A stretch of 27,247 nucleotides of DNA. It comes from JAHJDO01 sp964437505. Lineage in GTDB: Bacteria > JAHJDO01. The notes under the pieces were generated by a model. That model ran no database searches, had not been told where the DNA came from, and saw nothing but the letters and a program-made list of their open reading frames with translations. Each line of letters begins with the position of its first letter. Positions within the stretch are counted from its first letter, which is position 1. The DNA is taken from NCBI GenBank assembly GCA_964437505.1, contig CAYTGU010000017.1, forward strand, positions 1 to 27,247. The letters run 5' to 3'. Shown here piece by piece: positions 1-8,002 of the stretch. The translations under genes were made by a program, and so were the position numbers.

Positions 1-68
1 ATTCCGCTCCATACAGTTACTATTCCCAGAATTAAAATTATGATGATATCCAAACTATTAAGTGTCAT
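1..68 (-). CDS. cvpA: N-terminus of probable CvpA-family membrane protein (partial)
   Basis: Only the first 22 codons are in the window. The ATG overlaps the recR stop codon as TAATG, which suggests translational coupling. The peptide begins MTLNSLDIIIILILGIVTVW, a short head followed by a hydrophobic helix. This resembles the opening of CvpA (colicin V production) family membrane proteins, which usually start with 'xLDxxIxxIxxxxxxxG'. CvpA proteins are small inner-membrane proteins of poorly defined role. The identification rests on a very short stretch and the assignment is tentative; any small membrane protein could begin this way. That an ORF starts here, coupled to recR, is well supported. 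Confidence 0.45.
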   Translation of the reverse strand, partial: MTLNSLDIIIILILGIVTVWSG

Positions 69-661
69 TATATTTCCCCCCGTTTTTCCATAGCTTTAGC
101 TAATGTTGCCTGATCCGTATACTCAATATTCCCGCCAACAGGAATACCTCTGGCAATTCTGGTTACTTTGATCCCTAATGGTTTTATTATCTTACCAAGA
201 TACATTGCTGTAGCTTCACCTTCCGTATTAGGATTTGTTGCTAATATAACTTCCTTGACGCCTGAAGATATCCTTTTCAGCAGTTCTTTTATTCTTAACT
301 CATCAGGGCCTATTCCGTCAAGCGGAGATATGGCGCCCATTAATACATGATATGTCCCTTTATATACTCCTATTTTCTCTATTGCAATTATATCATTTGG
401 TTCTTCAACAACACATATTATGCTCTTATCTCTGCCTGGATTTATGCAGATTGGACAGCATTCCCCTTCTGAAAAGTTACTACATATAGAACAGTACCTT
501 GTCTTCTCCTTTATATCCATAATAGCTTGCGCAAGTTCCCTAGCTTCCTCTTTAGGTGTTTTCATTAGATGGAATGCCATTTTCTGAGCACTTCTTGGGC
601 CAATGCCGGGCAACTTGCCTAATCCTTTAACTAGTTTGTCCAAAGATTCTGTGTAATACAC
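68..661 (-). CDS. recR: Recombination mediator protein RecR
   Basis: RecR works with RecF/RecO to load RecA on gapped DNA. The 197-residue length is normal for the family. In order it shows a helix-hairpin-helix region near residues 11-27 (LPGIGPRSAQKMAFHL), a C4 zinc finger at C57, C60, C69 and C72, and a Toprim domain from about residue 80 (IICVVEEPNDI) carrying the conserved GAISPLDGIGPDEL segment. The start is GTG at 661, preceded by the purine-rich AAGGGG. It follows ybaB by 10 bases and its stop overlaps the next ATG. The order dnaX-ybaB-recR is classical and supports the assignment. Confidence 0.97.
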   Translation of the reverse strand: MYYTESLDKLVKGLGKLPGIGPRSAQKMAFHLMKTPKEEARELAQAIMDIKEKTRYCSICSNFSEGECCPICINPGRDKSIICVVEEPNDIIAIEKIGVYKGTYHVLMGAISPLDGIGPDELRIKELLKRISSGVKEVILATNPNTEGEATAMYLGKIIKPLGIKVTRIARGIPVGGNIEYTDQATLAKAMEKRGEI

Positions 662-671
662 GCTTTTCCCC

Positions 672-986
672 TTATCCAGTAAGTCCCGGTATATTCAGGC
701 CACCTGTTAATTTACTCATTTCTCCTGTAACCATTTCTTTGGATTTACGCAACCCCTCATTAACAGCTGCAATAACCAGGTTTTCAAGCATCTCTATATC
801 GTCTGAGTCTACTACTTCCTTTTCAATTTTAATACTGGTTATTTCTTGATTCCCGTTAATAATTACTGTAACCATCCCACCACCAGCAGTGGCTTCTACT
901 GTCTTATTTGCCATTTCTGCCTGTATCTTAGACATATCCTTCTGCATTTTTTGAGCTTGTTTAAGAAATTTCCCTATTCCTGCCAT
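672..986 (-). CDS. ybaB: YbaB/EbfC family nucleoid-associated protein
   Basis: This is a 104-residue small DNA-binding protein of the YbaB/EbfC family, which forms dimers and coats DNA. The N-terminal helix (FLKQAQKMQKDMSKIQAEM) and the following G-rich strand (ATAGGGMVTVIINGNQEI) are family hallmarks, as is the second helix EMLENLVIAAVNEGLRKSKE. Its ATG overlaps the end of dnaX by 13 bases. A strong ribosome site (GGAGGTGG) lies inside the last dnaX codons, so it is probably translated by coupling. The exact cellular role of the family is still debated. Confidence 0.95.
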   Translation of the reverse strand: MAGIGKFLKQAQKMQKDMSKIQAEMANKTVEATAGGGMVTVIINGNQEITSIKIEKEVVDSDDIEMLENLVIAAVNEGLRKSKEMVTGEMSKLTGGLNIPGLTG

Positions 987-2647
987 TTTCCACCTCCATC
1001 TTTTTTGTTGCTAATTTTAACAACCTTCGCTTCAAATTTTTCCATTACAGTTTTGACTACAGGATTCTGTAGCAATTTTTCGTTCTGCTCTTCAACTTGC
1101 TGCTTTTCCTCGTTGTTTTTAAACGTATGGTTGTCTTTTTCTACAGGGACACATCTTACAGTTATATTATGCCCTAATACCTCCAATAATATCTCTTCAA
1201 TAAATTTTCTCTCAGCTTCAACCTTTTCCAAAAACAATCTGGCATTTGGCCCAAATCCAATTTCTAATGTGCTCATTTTCAGGTTTATAGGACTGCCCTC
1301 TGATAAAAATACGCCTAATATCATTTTCCGTTTTTTTAATGCTGAGATTATTTCCGGCCACTTTTGTTTCACAATATCTATGGTTAAATCCTGTTGAACT
1401 GGTTTTGCTTGAACTGTTTTCTGCTGTTGAATGGAACTGGAAACCGGTTCTGGCGCAACTTTATTAGCGGGATGGGAATGCCCGTCCTCTACAGAATTAT
1501 TTAATTTTTTTTCTAATTCCCCTAACTTTTCTACAATTTCCCCCAGCATAACAGGAGACATAGTATTGAGTATTTTAATCATTGCAATTTCAAGAAAAGC
1601 CCTGGGAGTTCTTGTTGTTCTTATGTTTCTTTCAAGAGATGAGAGCATCTCTAAAATCTTCCACAACTGACCTTTTTTAAACTGGTTTGCCTGCTTTACT
1701 AATGTCTTTTTTGTATCCTGAGACACATCTACCAGCTCTTCTCCATGTTCTCCGAGATTAATGAAAAACAGGTTTCGGAAATGCGTAACAAGCCCATTTG
1801 CTACCTGCCCTATGTCCCTTCCTTCGTTTACTAATTTATCAACCAGTATTAATAATTTAACAGTATCTTTGCCCAATATATGCTCAGCAAACTGAAAGTA
1901 GATATCCTGACTGACTAACCCTAAAAGACTGTCTACAGTGCGCGTAGTAATTTCCTTATCCGGAGAGAAGGATATCAATTGATCCAGCACGCTCTGAGCA
2001 TCCCGTATACTTCCATCCGCACTTTTTGCTATTGAGAACAGGGCCTCATCAGTTACTTTGATCTTCTCAGCCTTAGCCATATGTTTTAAATGTTTTACTA
2101 GGTCTTGTGTTTGTATTCTTTTGAATGAGAAGTGCTGACAGCGGGACAGAATAGTTAAGGGAATCTTATGAGGTTCTGTTGTTGCAAATATAAATTTAAC
2201 ATGTTCTGATGGTTCTTCCAATGTCTTAAGTAATGCATTAAATGCTTCTGTTGTGAGCATATGAACTTCATCTATTATATAAACCTTGTATTTTCCCTGA
2301 GACGGCATATATCTGACATTATCACGTAAATTTCTAATTTCATCGATTCCTCTATTAGATGCGCCATCTATTTCAATAACATCAATATTATTGCCTTCTG
2401 CAATTTCAAGACATATGTTGCATTTATTACAGGGCACTGCCCCTTTTACCTGCGGACAATTGAGCACTTTGGCAAGTATTCTCGCTGTAGAGGTTTTGCC
2501 AATACCTCTTGGACCACTGAAGATATAAGCGTGCGCAAGATGATCTGATGTTACAGCATTCGCCAACGTTTTAGTTACATGTTCCTGCCCAATAAGTTCA
2601 GCGAACTTTTTAGGTCTCCATTTCCTTGCAAGTACTAAATATGACAT
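974..2647 (-). CDS. dnaX: DNA polymerase III subunits gamma and tau
   Basis: This is the clamp-loader ATPase of the replisome. Visible features are the Walker A motif GPRGIGKTST near residue 45, the four-cysteine zinc module (CPQVKGAVPCNKCNIC), the Walker B box IIDEVHML, and sensor-1 and SRC motifs (FATTEPHKIPLTILSRCQ). The C-terminal tau-specific region follows from about residue 370. I place the start at ATG 2647 (557 aa, MSYLVLARKWRP). The upstream in-frame GTG at 2653 overlaps the GAGG ribosome site, which sits five bases before the ATG. The start lies 22 bases after the SRP RNA end, and the gene overlaps ybaB. An A8 run at codons 379-381 may produce a shortened gamma form; see the separate entry. 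Confidence 0.97.
   Translation of the reverse strand: MSYLVLARKWRPKKFAELIGQEHVTKTLANAVTSDHLAHAYIFSGPRGIGKTSTARILAKVLNCPQVKGAVPCNKCNICLEIAEGNNIDVIEIDGASNRGIDEIRNLRDNVRYMPSQGKYKVYIIDEVHMLTTEAFNALLKTLEEPSEHVKFIFATTEPHKIPLTILSRCQHFSFKRIQTQDLVKHLKHMAKAEKIKVTDEALFSIAKSADGSIRDAQSVLDQLISFSPDKEITTRTVDSLLGLVSQDIYFQFAEHILGKDTVKLLILVDKLVNEGRDIGQVANGLVTHFRNLFFINLGEHGEELVDVSQDTKKTLVKQANQFKKGQLWKILEMLSSLERNIRTTRTPRAFLEIAMIKILNTMSPVMLGEIVEKLGELEKKLNNSVEDGHSHPANKVAPEPVSSSIQQQKTVQAKPVQQDLTIDIVKQKWPEIISALKKRKMILGVFLSEGSPINLKMSTLEIGFGPNARLFLEKVEAERKFIEEILLEVLGHNITVRCVPVEKDNHTFKNNEEKQQVEEQNEKLLQNPVVKTVMEKFEAKVVKISNKKDGGGKWQE
1497..1526 (-). promoter_or_regulatory. Candidate dnaX slippage / -1 frameshift site producing gamma
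   Basis: On the coding strand codons 379-382 read GAA AAA AAA TTA, an A8 run (1512-1505) that contains the slippery heptamer A_AAA_AAA. A shift to the -1 frame after K381 reads ATT AAA TAA, so translation would stop at once and give a 383-residue protein. A ribosome-site-like AGGGGA lies six bases upstream of the heptamer, and a weak CGGG/CCCG hairpin lies downstream. The place corresponds to the end of clamp-loader domain III. Known dnaX genes in E. coli (ribosomal frameshift) and Thermus (transcriptional slippage) do this. Its use here is inferred. Confidence 0.55.
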
Positions 2648-2669
2648 AACCACCTCTTTTAAAATACAC

Positions 2670-2965
2670 TCTGCCGCACACCATCCTTTGACCCTGCCTT
2701 TTAGCTAGTTGTTTAACAGCCAGCTCCGGCTAGATGTTCCCATAACACCCAAAAGTATTCACTTACCGCTGCTCCCTTCCGGGCCTAACGGGGTTTGCAA
2801 ACTTTTGCCGCATGGGATCCAGCTTTCATCACTACTTATCCAACACCCTTCCAAAAGACACATTGACCTCAAGAAGGAATTCAATCCTGCTGTAGCGGAT
2901 TGCAGGTCATCCCGAGTTTACCTCGGGAATCAGGGCACCGCTATCTCCCCATCTAGTGCGGCAGA
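2670..2965 (-). ncRNA. ffs: Signal recognition particle RNA, large bacterial type with Alu domain
   Basis: The RNA of the signal recognition particle pairs with Ffh to target nascent membrane proteins. The apical S-domain loop is clear (coding strand GGCCCGGAAGGGAGCAGC, at about 2768-2785). The ends pair: CTGCCGCAC at the 5' end with GTGCGGCAG at the 3' end. The 5' part GGGGAGATAGCGGTGCCCTG closely matches the Alu domain of the B. subtilis scRNA from memory, and the matching motifs ACCTGCAATCCGCT and TTGAATTCCTTCTTGAGGT follow. An additional 7-bp hairpin (2910-2928) sits in Alu helix 3. The 3' end is 22 bases before the dnaX ATG, so the two are probably co-transcribed and processed. Confidence 0.95.
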
Positions 2966-3028
2966 ATTAAAATATTCTATAATTCAAGTTATTTTAGCGT
3001 ATTTGATATAGACTAGCAATTACTTTTT

Positions 3029-3057
3029 TTAGGATTTTTTAAAGCCCTGAATCCTAA
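3029..3057. repeat. Inverted repeat between the GH38 gene and the SRP RNA
   Basis: TTAGGATT (3029-3036) is repeated inverted as AATCCTAA (3050-3057), giving an 8-bp stem with a 13-base loop. It sits in the 191-base gap 2966-3156, where I see no gene. The T run flanks the hairpin on the wrong side for a standard intrinsic terminator of the minus-strand operon. It may still end or attenuate readthrough from the operon into the SRP RNA. Confidence 0.4.
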
Positions 3058-3156
3058 TTGTAGCAATACTAAATGATTTAATAGATATGTTTATTATATG
3101 ATCTCCTGCGGAAATTTCTTTCAGATTTTTATTGTTTTTGACAGAATCATTTGTTT

Positions 3157-6100
3157 TTAGTCATTTTGTATTAAAACCGATCTAATGTTATTCGTATTTA
3201 TCTCCAATATAAAGGATCTAGAACAGGCATCCGTAATTTTCCCAATCAATTCTTCTGCATGATTTATCATGTAAACATTTTTTATCTTCGTAAATGAACA
3301 ATGGATTGTTGTATTAACTTTCTCATCACTGACATTCCAGAATCTCATGACAATTCCGGAATCATCATCCGCTTTTTTGCAATTCAAAAGAACGACTTTG
3401 TCATTTTCAATTTCAATAAAGCTTTGCTTCAACGGCAGATTACTTTGATAATCTGAAGAGGTGAAGATATGTTCCACAGGAGTCAATATTTCAGTTCCCA
3501 AACACATTGCTTGTTCTACCGACAGTACAGGTTGGGTTGTGAACGAATAACGGAATAAGTACTCTCCTGATTGAGTGATAGAAAAATTGGTGCAGAAATT
3601 ATTGTTGAAAATGTTGGAATATATCCAACCAGTCTTAAAATCCTCTTTTTTCAGGGGAGGATGAAGCAGTTTTTTCGATTGCACACAGCTGTGGGCCGGA
3701 GAAATATAACCGGGCCATAGTTCGGACATAGAAACCAGCGGTGCATCGTGACTGCACCAGAGAATTGAATATTTATCGTTACTTATTGTCACCCAGTTCT
3801 GGATTGCAAGACGGTCGGAATAAGCTTCCGGCAGGAAATCTTCAATTGGTCTTAGAATATTCAGTGTTCCCTCATAGCTAAATTTAGGAGTACTTACTGC
3901 AAAAGGAAATGCAACATGTACATCACGCAAAGGAGTGGAATCCTTTAATATTCTAATATCAAAATCAACTCTCTTCACATCTTTATATAAGGTTAATGTT
4001 TGCAAAATTGACGGATGACCAAAAACAGCACCGCGTCTCTTTATTGAAGAGTATATTTCTCCTGCTAATATCTTCGATTGACCATCAAATAAAATATTCT
4101 CTTCAAAATCTGTTACCGGATTCCTGGCAATAACATCTCCGAATTTGTGAAAAGCCTCGGAATCAAGCATATTCTTATTGGATTTTTTGTCAAAAATTGC
4201 TATTTCAGAACTTTTCTGATTTATCGAAATCCGGTAAAATTCATTCTCAATATAATTGGTTGCATTCCTATTCGCTTTTGGAATATTACATTTCGTATTT
4301 TTAGCAGGTCGTAAATAGTATGTTTTATATCCCATCGCAGGGATATTTTTAGCATAAAAACAAAGATCAAGGTTAAGCCCGGCAGGATAGTTAAAATACT
4401 CTTTTCTTCCTGCCGCCAGTCCTACCCGTTGTCCTGCATAGGGTATAGTATCATCTGCCGATATTTCAATAATCTGGTACGGGATTGCTTTTTGCGAATC
4501 CGTATCGACAATTTCGAAATTGCCATTGATAAATTCTTCAGGAAGAGGTAAATGTCCACGGTCTTTGCGTCCCGCAATTGCTTTGCCCCTTAATATCCCA
4601 TTGTCATTTTCCATTACTATTTCACTGTTTTCGAACTCCCGCATCGGAATTCTCAGAACATCGGAACGTCCTTGTGAAAGAGCATTGAATACCACTAGAT
4701 AAATTCCTTCTTCATCTTTCCTGATATTATCAGCGATGTTTGCCGCGGACTTTTGAATAACATCATGCGCATATGCCGCGGTTCTGTACGGACTAAGCGA
4801 TTTTTCCGCTTCCGCGCCATCCATTGCTGGACCGTGCGAAAAAGTATGCCCCCAAACGTGTTCCTCAAAACAGAGAGTGTTTTCATAGGCTTGCTCAATT
4901 TCATAAGACTGATGTTCGTAATCTGTGAGCTCAGATGCGACAATCGCCAATTTTTCCGCTGACAACAAGCTTTGATGATTGTTGCGGTTCAATGCAGTTG
5001 TACGGGCTGTGGATGTTGCTCCGACAGGATAATCCTGTCCAGGAAGTTCTCCACGATGAACAGGCAATCTTGACAAGTCTGTTTTACTAAATTCTTCATA
5101 GAACCTGGCATTAGTACTGCAAATCAGATGTGGAAATGCCCATTTTTCATTCCAGTTTTTTATAGTGTTCGCGAAATTCGCAGTATACGGTGAGTTGTCT
5201 CGGTCTCCCCCATGCACCGGCCAACGGAAAACAGAAGATTGATAATTTTTTGTTTCAAGGTTTTTTAGAGCTTCTTCAAGTCCCGGCAGTGATGGATCGG
5301 TAGATCCTCCGCATCCACTATTGTTACACCAGAAAAGAAGTCGTTTTCCTGTCGCGGCTTCCCACCAGAACGCTCCGGGAGCATTGTCATATCCGAAAAC
5401 TGCCTTCTGGTTCCAGAATGACTGGTATTTTACTCCTTCTGCCCAATCGTAATAAAGAGGTAGTCCCGGGCAAAATATTTTAATATCCATATCCGTCAGC
5501 AATCTGCACAATCCCCAGCTTATACCAGTTATATCATTATGTTCCGCCGATATAATCGGAATGTTATATTTTTTTTTAATACGATAAGAGGGATACAATG
5601 TTCTGATCAGTGACTCGTGCCCGCATAATTCAGTTATCATATTGCCGAATAAGGCGGTCAATTCAAATTGCCCGGATTGCATCAATTTAATCAATTTTTC
5701 AGCTCGTTCAGGGGAAGCTTTTTTCAGAAAATAATTGACTGACCACGCCTGCTCGATAGTTAAGCGAAATTTAGCATCGTCAGGATAGCTCTCCGTAACC
5801 TCAGCCATATCAATAGCTTTGTCCAAATAACGCGCGTGTTTGCTGAGGACGTTAGATGGTAAGCCGGTATAGCCAAGATCATGATGAGACAATTGAACAA
5901 TGTGAACTTGCCAGTGTTTGGAAGGAGTAAGCAGTATCTTTTTGCAATCCATCATAGTGCCACCAACTTCTAATCTTACTTCCAGATTGGCGGTATCCGT
6001 CAATTCTGGTATGAATACTTTATGTATGGATTGTCCGGTGTTAATATTTGAAAGTTCCCAATCCAGCTTTTGTCCAGCAAAATTAAGCCTCATGATTCCG

Positions 6101-6213
6101 TGAACAGATTTTGGAAAAGAACTATGGATAGAAACATCAATTAACTGTTTCAATCCATCAGATTCTTTCCTTAAGAACAATGTATCCTGAATATCATGAA
6201 TTGTAATTTTCAT
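3157..6213 (-). CDS. Glycoside hydrolase family 38 (alpha-mannosidase-like) protein
   Basis: This 1018-residue protein has no signal peptide, so it is probably cytoplasmic. It has a short beta-rich N-terminal domain, then the GH38 catalytic core from about residue 100. The zinc-site motif SHHDLGYTGLP (H111, D113 or their neighbours) and the nucleophile segment AEHNDITGISWG (D227) are visible. A later EEHVWGHTFSHGP segment near residue 450 probably supplies the remaining metal ligand. The C-terminal half is beta-sandwich-like, as in the family. GH38 enzymes are zinc-dependent alpha-mannosidases and relatives. The exact substrate cannot be read from sequence, and the N-terminal motif differs from classical mannosidases. 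It is the last gene of the LacI-led operon, 77 bases after the transporter. Confidence 0.85.
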   Translation of the reverse strand: MKITIHDIQDTLFLRKESDGLKQLIDVSIHSSFPKSVHGIMRLNFAGQKLDWELSNINTGQSIHKVFIPELTDTANLEVRLEVGGTMMDCKKILLTPSKHWQVHIVQLSHHDLGYTGLPSNVLSKHARYLDKAIDMAEVTESYPDDAKFRLTIEQAWSVNYFLKKASPERAEKLIKLMQSGQFELTALFGNMITELCGHESLIRTLYPSYRIKKKYNIPIISAEHNDITGISWGLCRLLTDMDIKIFCPGLPLYYDWAEGVKYQSFWNQKAVFGYDNAPGAFWWEAATGKRLLFWCNNSGCGGSTDPSLPGLEEALKNLETKNYQSSVFRWPVHGGDRDNSPYTANFANTIKNWNEKWAFPHLICSTNARFYEEFSKTDLSRLPVHRGELPGQDYPVGATSTARTTALNRNNHQSLLSAEKLAIVASELTDYEHQSYEIEQAYENTLCFEEHVWGHTFSHGPAMDGAEAEKSLSPYRTAAYAHDVIQKSAANIADNIRKDEEGIYLVVFNALSQGRSDVLRIPMREFENSEIVMENDNGILRGKAIAGRKDRGHLPLPEEFINGNFEIVDTDSQKAIPYQIIEISADDTIPYAGQRVGLAAGRKEYFNYPAGLNLDLCFYAKNIPAMGYKTYYLRPAKNTKCNIPKANRNATNYIENEFYRISINQKSSEIAIFDKKSNKNMLDSEAFHKFGDVIARNPVTDFEENILFDGQSKILAGEIYSSIKRRGAVFGHPSILQTLTLYKDVKRVDFDIRILKDSTPLRDVHVAFPFAVSTPKFSYEGTLNILRPIEDFLPEAYSDRLAIQNWVTISNDKYSILWCSHDAPLVSMSELWPGYISPAHSCVQSKKLLHPPLKKEDFKTGWIYSNIFNNNFCTNFSITQSGEYLFRYSFTTQPVLSVEQAMCLGTEILTPVEHIFTSSDYQSNLPLKQSFIEIENDKVVLLNCKKADDDSGIVMRFWNVSDEKVNTTIHCSFTKIKNVYMINHAEELIGKITDACSRSFILEINTNNIRSVLIQND

Positions 6214-6290
6214 AATTTATCACATTCTCTTTTTGTTATTTAATTCAAGTCTAATTATTTTCATCAATTTCTGACTTTTCTGACGCGTCT

Positions 6291-7205
6291 TTAGAACAAT
6301 TTTATTGTTAATAACAGGATCCCCACTACCGTTGCACCAATACCGACAAACCCGATCCGACCAATTTTTTCTCTCCAGAAGAGATATCCAAATACTAGCA
6401 CCAGCAGCGAAATAAAAATACTTGTTACTGGAAATACTATAACTCCATCGATATATTTCAAAACCCAAGGTCTGATTCCCTGTCCTGCAAGGCTGCAAAT
6501 ACCCAGTAATAACCCAAAAACTATATCCTTTCGATTAATCCTTTTTTTAAATATAGCCAAACCGGGAAGTGACAATAACATTGCGCCGATAAAGACTGTT
6601 CCCATAAATATGCTCCTTGCGTCTTTGCCATTAAATGAACCTGATACGCGAAGCACAATTTCCCAACACCCACGTAACAGAAAAGATGCTGCAAGCCAGT
6701 AGGTCCAAACTCGAAAGTTATTATGAGGAATTTTTGACACATCTCTATTCTTATGTGAATTAAGATGATCTATACCAAACAGTATCATTGCAATAGAGGC
6801 AAATACCATACCGATTCCGCGGATTCCCACCAATCCGTTGATCCCTATCAGCGGAATTTCATGCCAGTAAAATACTGACGCTAATGTTGGCAGTAGCATT
6901 GATAGACGCATAATTGTCCACGAAATCCCCAGGTGGCCATGAGCAACTGCTTTGATGCTGGTGTATCCACCAAACCAAAAGAAAAAAGTTCCGACCAGTC
7001 CATAAAAGAACGCCTCGCTTTTTACGGCAAAGCAGATAAACTCTATTGGATGCTCCCGGAAAAATATCGTCGTCAGTGCTATAATACCGGGAATGATACG
7101 ATAAAAAACATTCATCCCCTCCGCTTTTCCTCCTTGGTCCAAACCAATACGCATTATCACCGGCAGCATGGAAAGAAATATAATTGATAGTATCAGATAT
7201 ATCAT
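6291..7205 (-). CDS. DMT superfamily (EamA-like) inner-membrane transporter
   Basis: The 304-residue protein is very hydrophobic, with about ten predicted membrane helices in two homologous halves, as in the drug/metabolite transporter superfamily. The first half (MIYLILSIIFLSMLPVIMRI) and the second-half helices (VFPVTSIFISLLVLVFGYLF) fit EamA domains. The C-terminal segment WREKIGRIGFVGIGATVVGI has the typical 'W.E......G..LI..G' ending. It starts five bases after the GDPD-like gene and is in the same operon. It is the only transporter in the cluster, so it may import or export the sugar derivative. This is inference from position, because DMT substrates are very varied. Confidence 0.85.
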   Translation of the reverse strand: MIYLILSIIFLSMLPVIMRIGLDQGGKAEGMNVFYRIIPGIIALTTIFFREHPIEFICFAVKSEAFFYGLVGTFFFWFGGYTSIKAVAHGHLGISWTIMRLSMLLPTLASVFYWHEIPLIGINGLVGIRGIGMVFASIAMILFGIDHLNSHKNRDVSKIPHNNFRVWTYWLAASFLLRGCWEIVLRVSGSFNGKDARSIFMGTVFIGAMLLSLPGLAIFKKRINRKDIVFGLLLGICSLAGQGIRPWVLKYIDGVIVFPVTSIFISLLVLVFGYLFWREKIGRIGFVGIGATVVGILLLTIKLF

Positions 7206-7210
7206 GCTTT

Positions 7211-8002
7211 TTACCTTTTTAGATGTTCCTGAAAAACTGGTTTTACCGGGAAATAATTTAATTTTTTGCAGGCATTCATAGCTTCACTCAGGGCACAATC
7301 TGATATTGGAAAATCTATTCCCCTTTCAAGCAATTGTACTATTTCGTCTGAATTCAATGCCTCACAGTAAAGAATCCTTATTCCCGCATCCTTTGCTTTG
7401 TCAATAAGCTCTTGTGTCATCGGTTTCTTTGCCCACTGCATACCAAAGAACCGCAGAAAATCAACTTTCAATTCAATGGATTCGTTAACATATTCAAATG
7501 AATTTGGACAGTTATTACTCCAATGCAAAGTCTTTATTTCAGGACAAACCTCGCGAGCTGCTTTGATTCGATCAGGAGTTGTTCCGAGAATGGCTTGGTG
7601 TTGACGGTTGCAAGTAATTATTCGGCTTATTTCCTGCGCCATTTCCAAATCTCCAGACCATAAGTGTACAAGGAGCCAGACATTTACCGGCATGATTTCC
7701 AGTATTTCTTCCAATGTAGGGATTCTTTCATTCCTGAACTGATCTCCTTTATGACTGCCTACATCAAGTTGCTGTAATTCAGCCCAAGTTAATTCTGTCG
7801 GGGATATACTTCTTCCATCAATACGTTCTAATGTGAATTCGTGAGAAATAAAGAAATGGCCATCTTTTGATTTACGAACATCGAATTCAATCATTTGAGC
7901 ACCCATAGAAATCGCTTTTTTAAATGCCACTATTGTACTTTCCGGGCAGGTAGCAATCTCACCGCGATGTGCGCAAATCCCTTTTTCCGGTAGTTTAATC
8001 AT
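7211..8002 (-). CDS. Glycerophosphodiester phosphodiesterase-like (GDPD) protein
   Basis: This is a 263-residue GDPD-fold TIM barrel without a signal peptide. The opening AHRGEIATCPESTIVAF matches the family's HRG...PEN motif (H12, R13, E21). The metal-binding pair E39/D41 is present in MIEFDVRKSKDG. The second catalytic histidine H54 is retained, but the usual HD is HE (SHEFTLER). The third metal ligand, normally Glu in a 'NIEIK'-like strand, appears to be H113 (WLLVHLW). It may therefore have an altered substrate or chemistry, perhaps on sugar phosphodiesters in this operon; this is an inference. Its ATG overlaps the end of the GH38/ceramidase chimera by eight bases. Confidence 0.85.
   Translation of the reverse strand: MIKLPEKGICAHRGEIATCPESTIVAFKKAISMGAQMIEFDVRKSKDGHFFISHEFTLERIDGRSISPTELTWAELQQLDVGSHKGDQFRNERIPTLEEILEIMPVNVWLLVHLWSGDLEMAQEISRIITCNRQHQAILGTTPDRIKAAREVCPEIKTLHWSNNCPNSFEYVNESIELKVDFLRFFGMQWAKKPMTQELIDKAKDAGIRILYCEALNSDEIVQLLERGIDFPISDCALSEAMNACKKLNYFPVKPVFQEHLKR

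Noticed and set aside
1331..1337. A second A7 run in dnaX (codons 437-439) as the gamma frameshift site
   Set aside because: The -1 frame has no nearby stop and the position is inside the tau-specific region. The A8 run at 1505-1512 fits far better.
2647..2653. GTG at 2653 as dnaX start
   Set aside because: It overlaps the GAGG ribosome site that serves the ATG at 2647, and the canonical protein begins MSYLVLARKWRP.
3029..3057. Inverted repeat as an intrinsic terminator of the sugar operon
   Set aside because: The adjacent T run lies on the wrong side for the minus strand, so the RNA would carry an A-tract after the stem instead of a U-tract.
4520..4962. Long ORFs on both strands inside the GH38 gene
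   Set aside because: They are frame shadows of the 1018-residue GH38 gene, with no ribosome sites or protein-like composition.
6220..6290. Short peptide (MKIIRLELNNKKRM) before the full-length GH38 gene as a leader
   Set aside because: It has no clear ribosome site, is only 14 codons long, and is a chance ORF in a 77-base gap.
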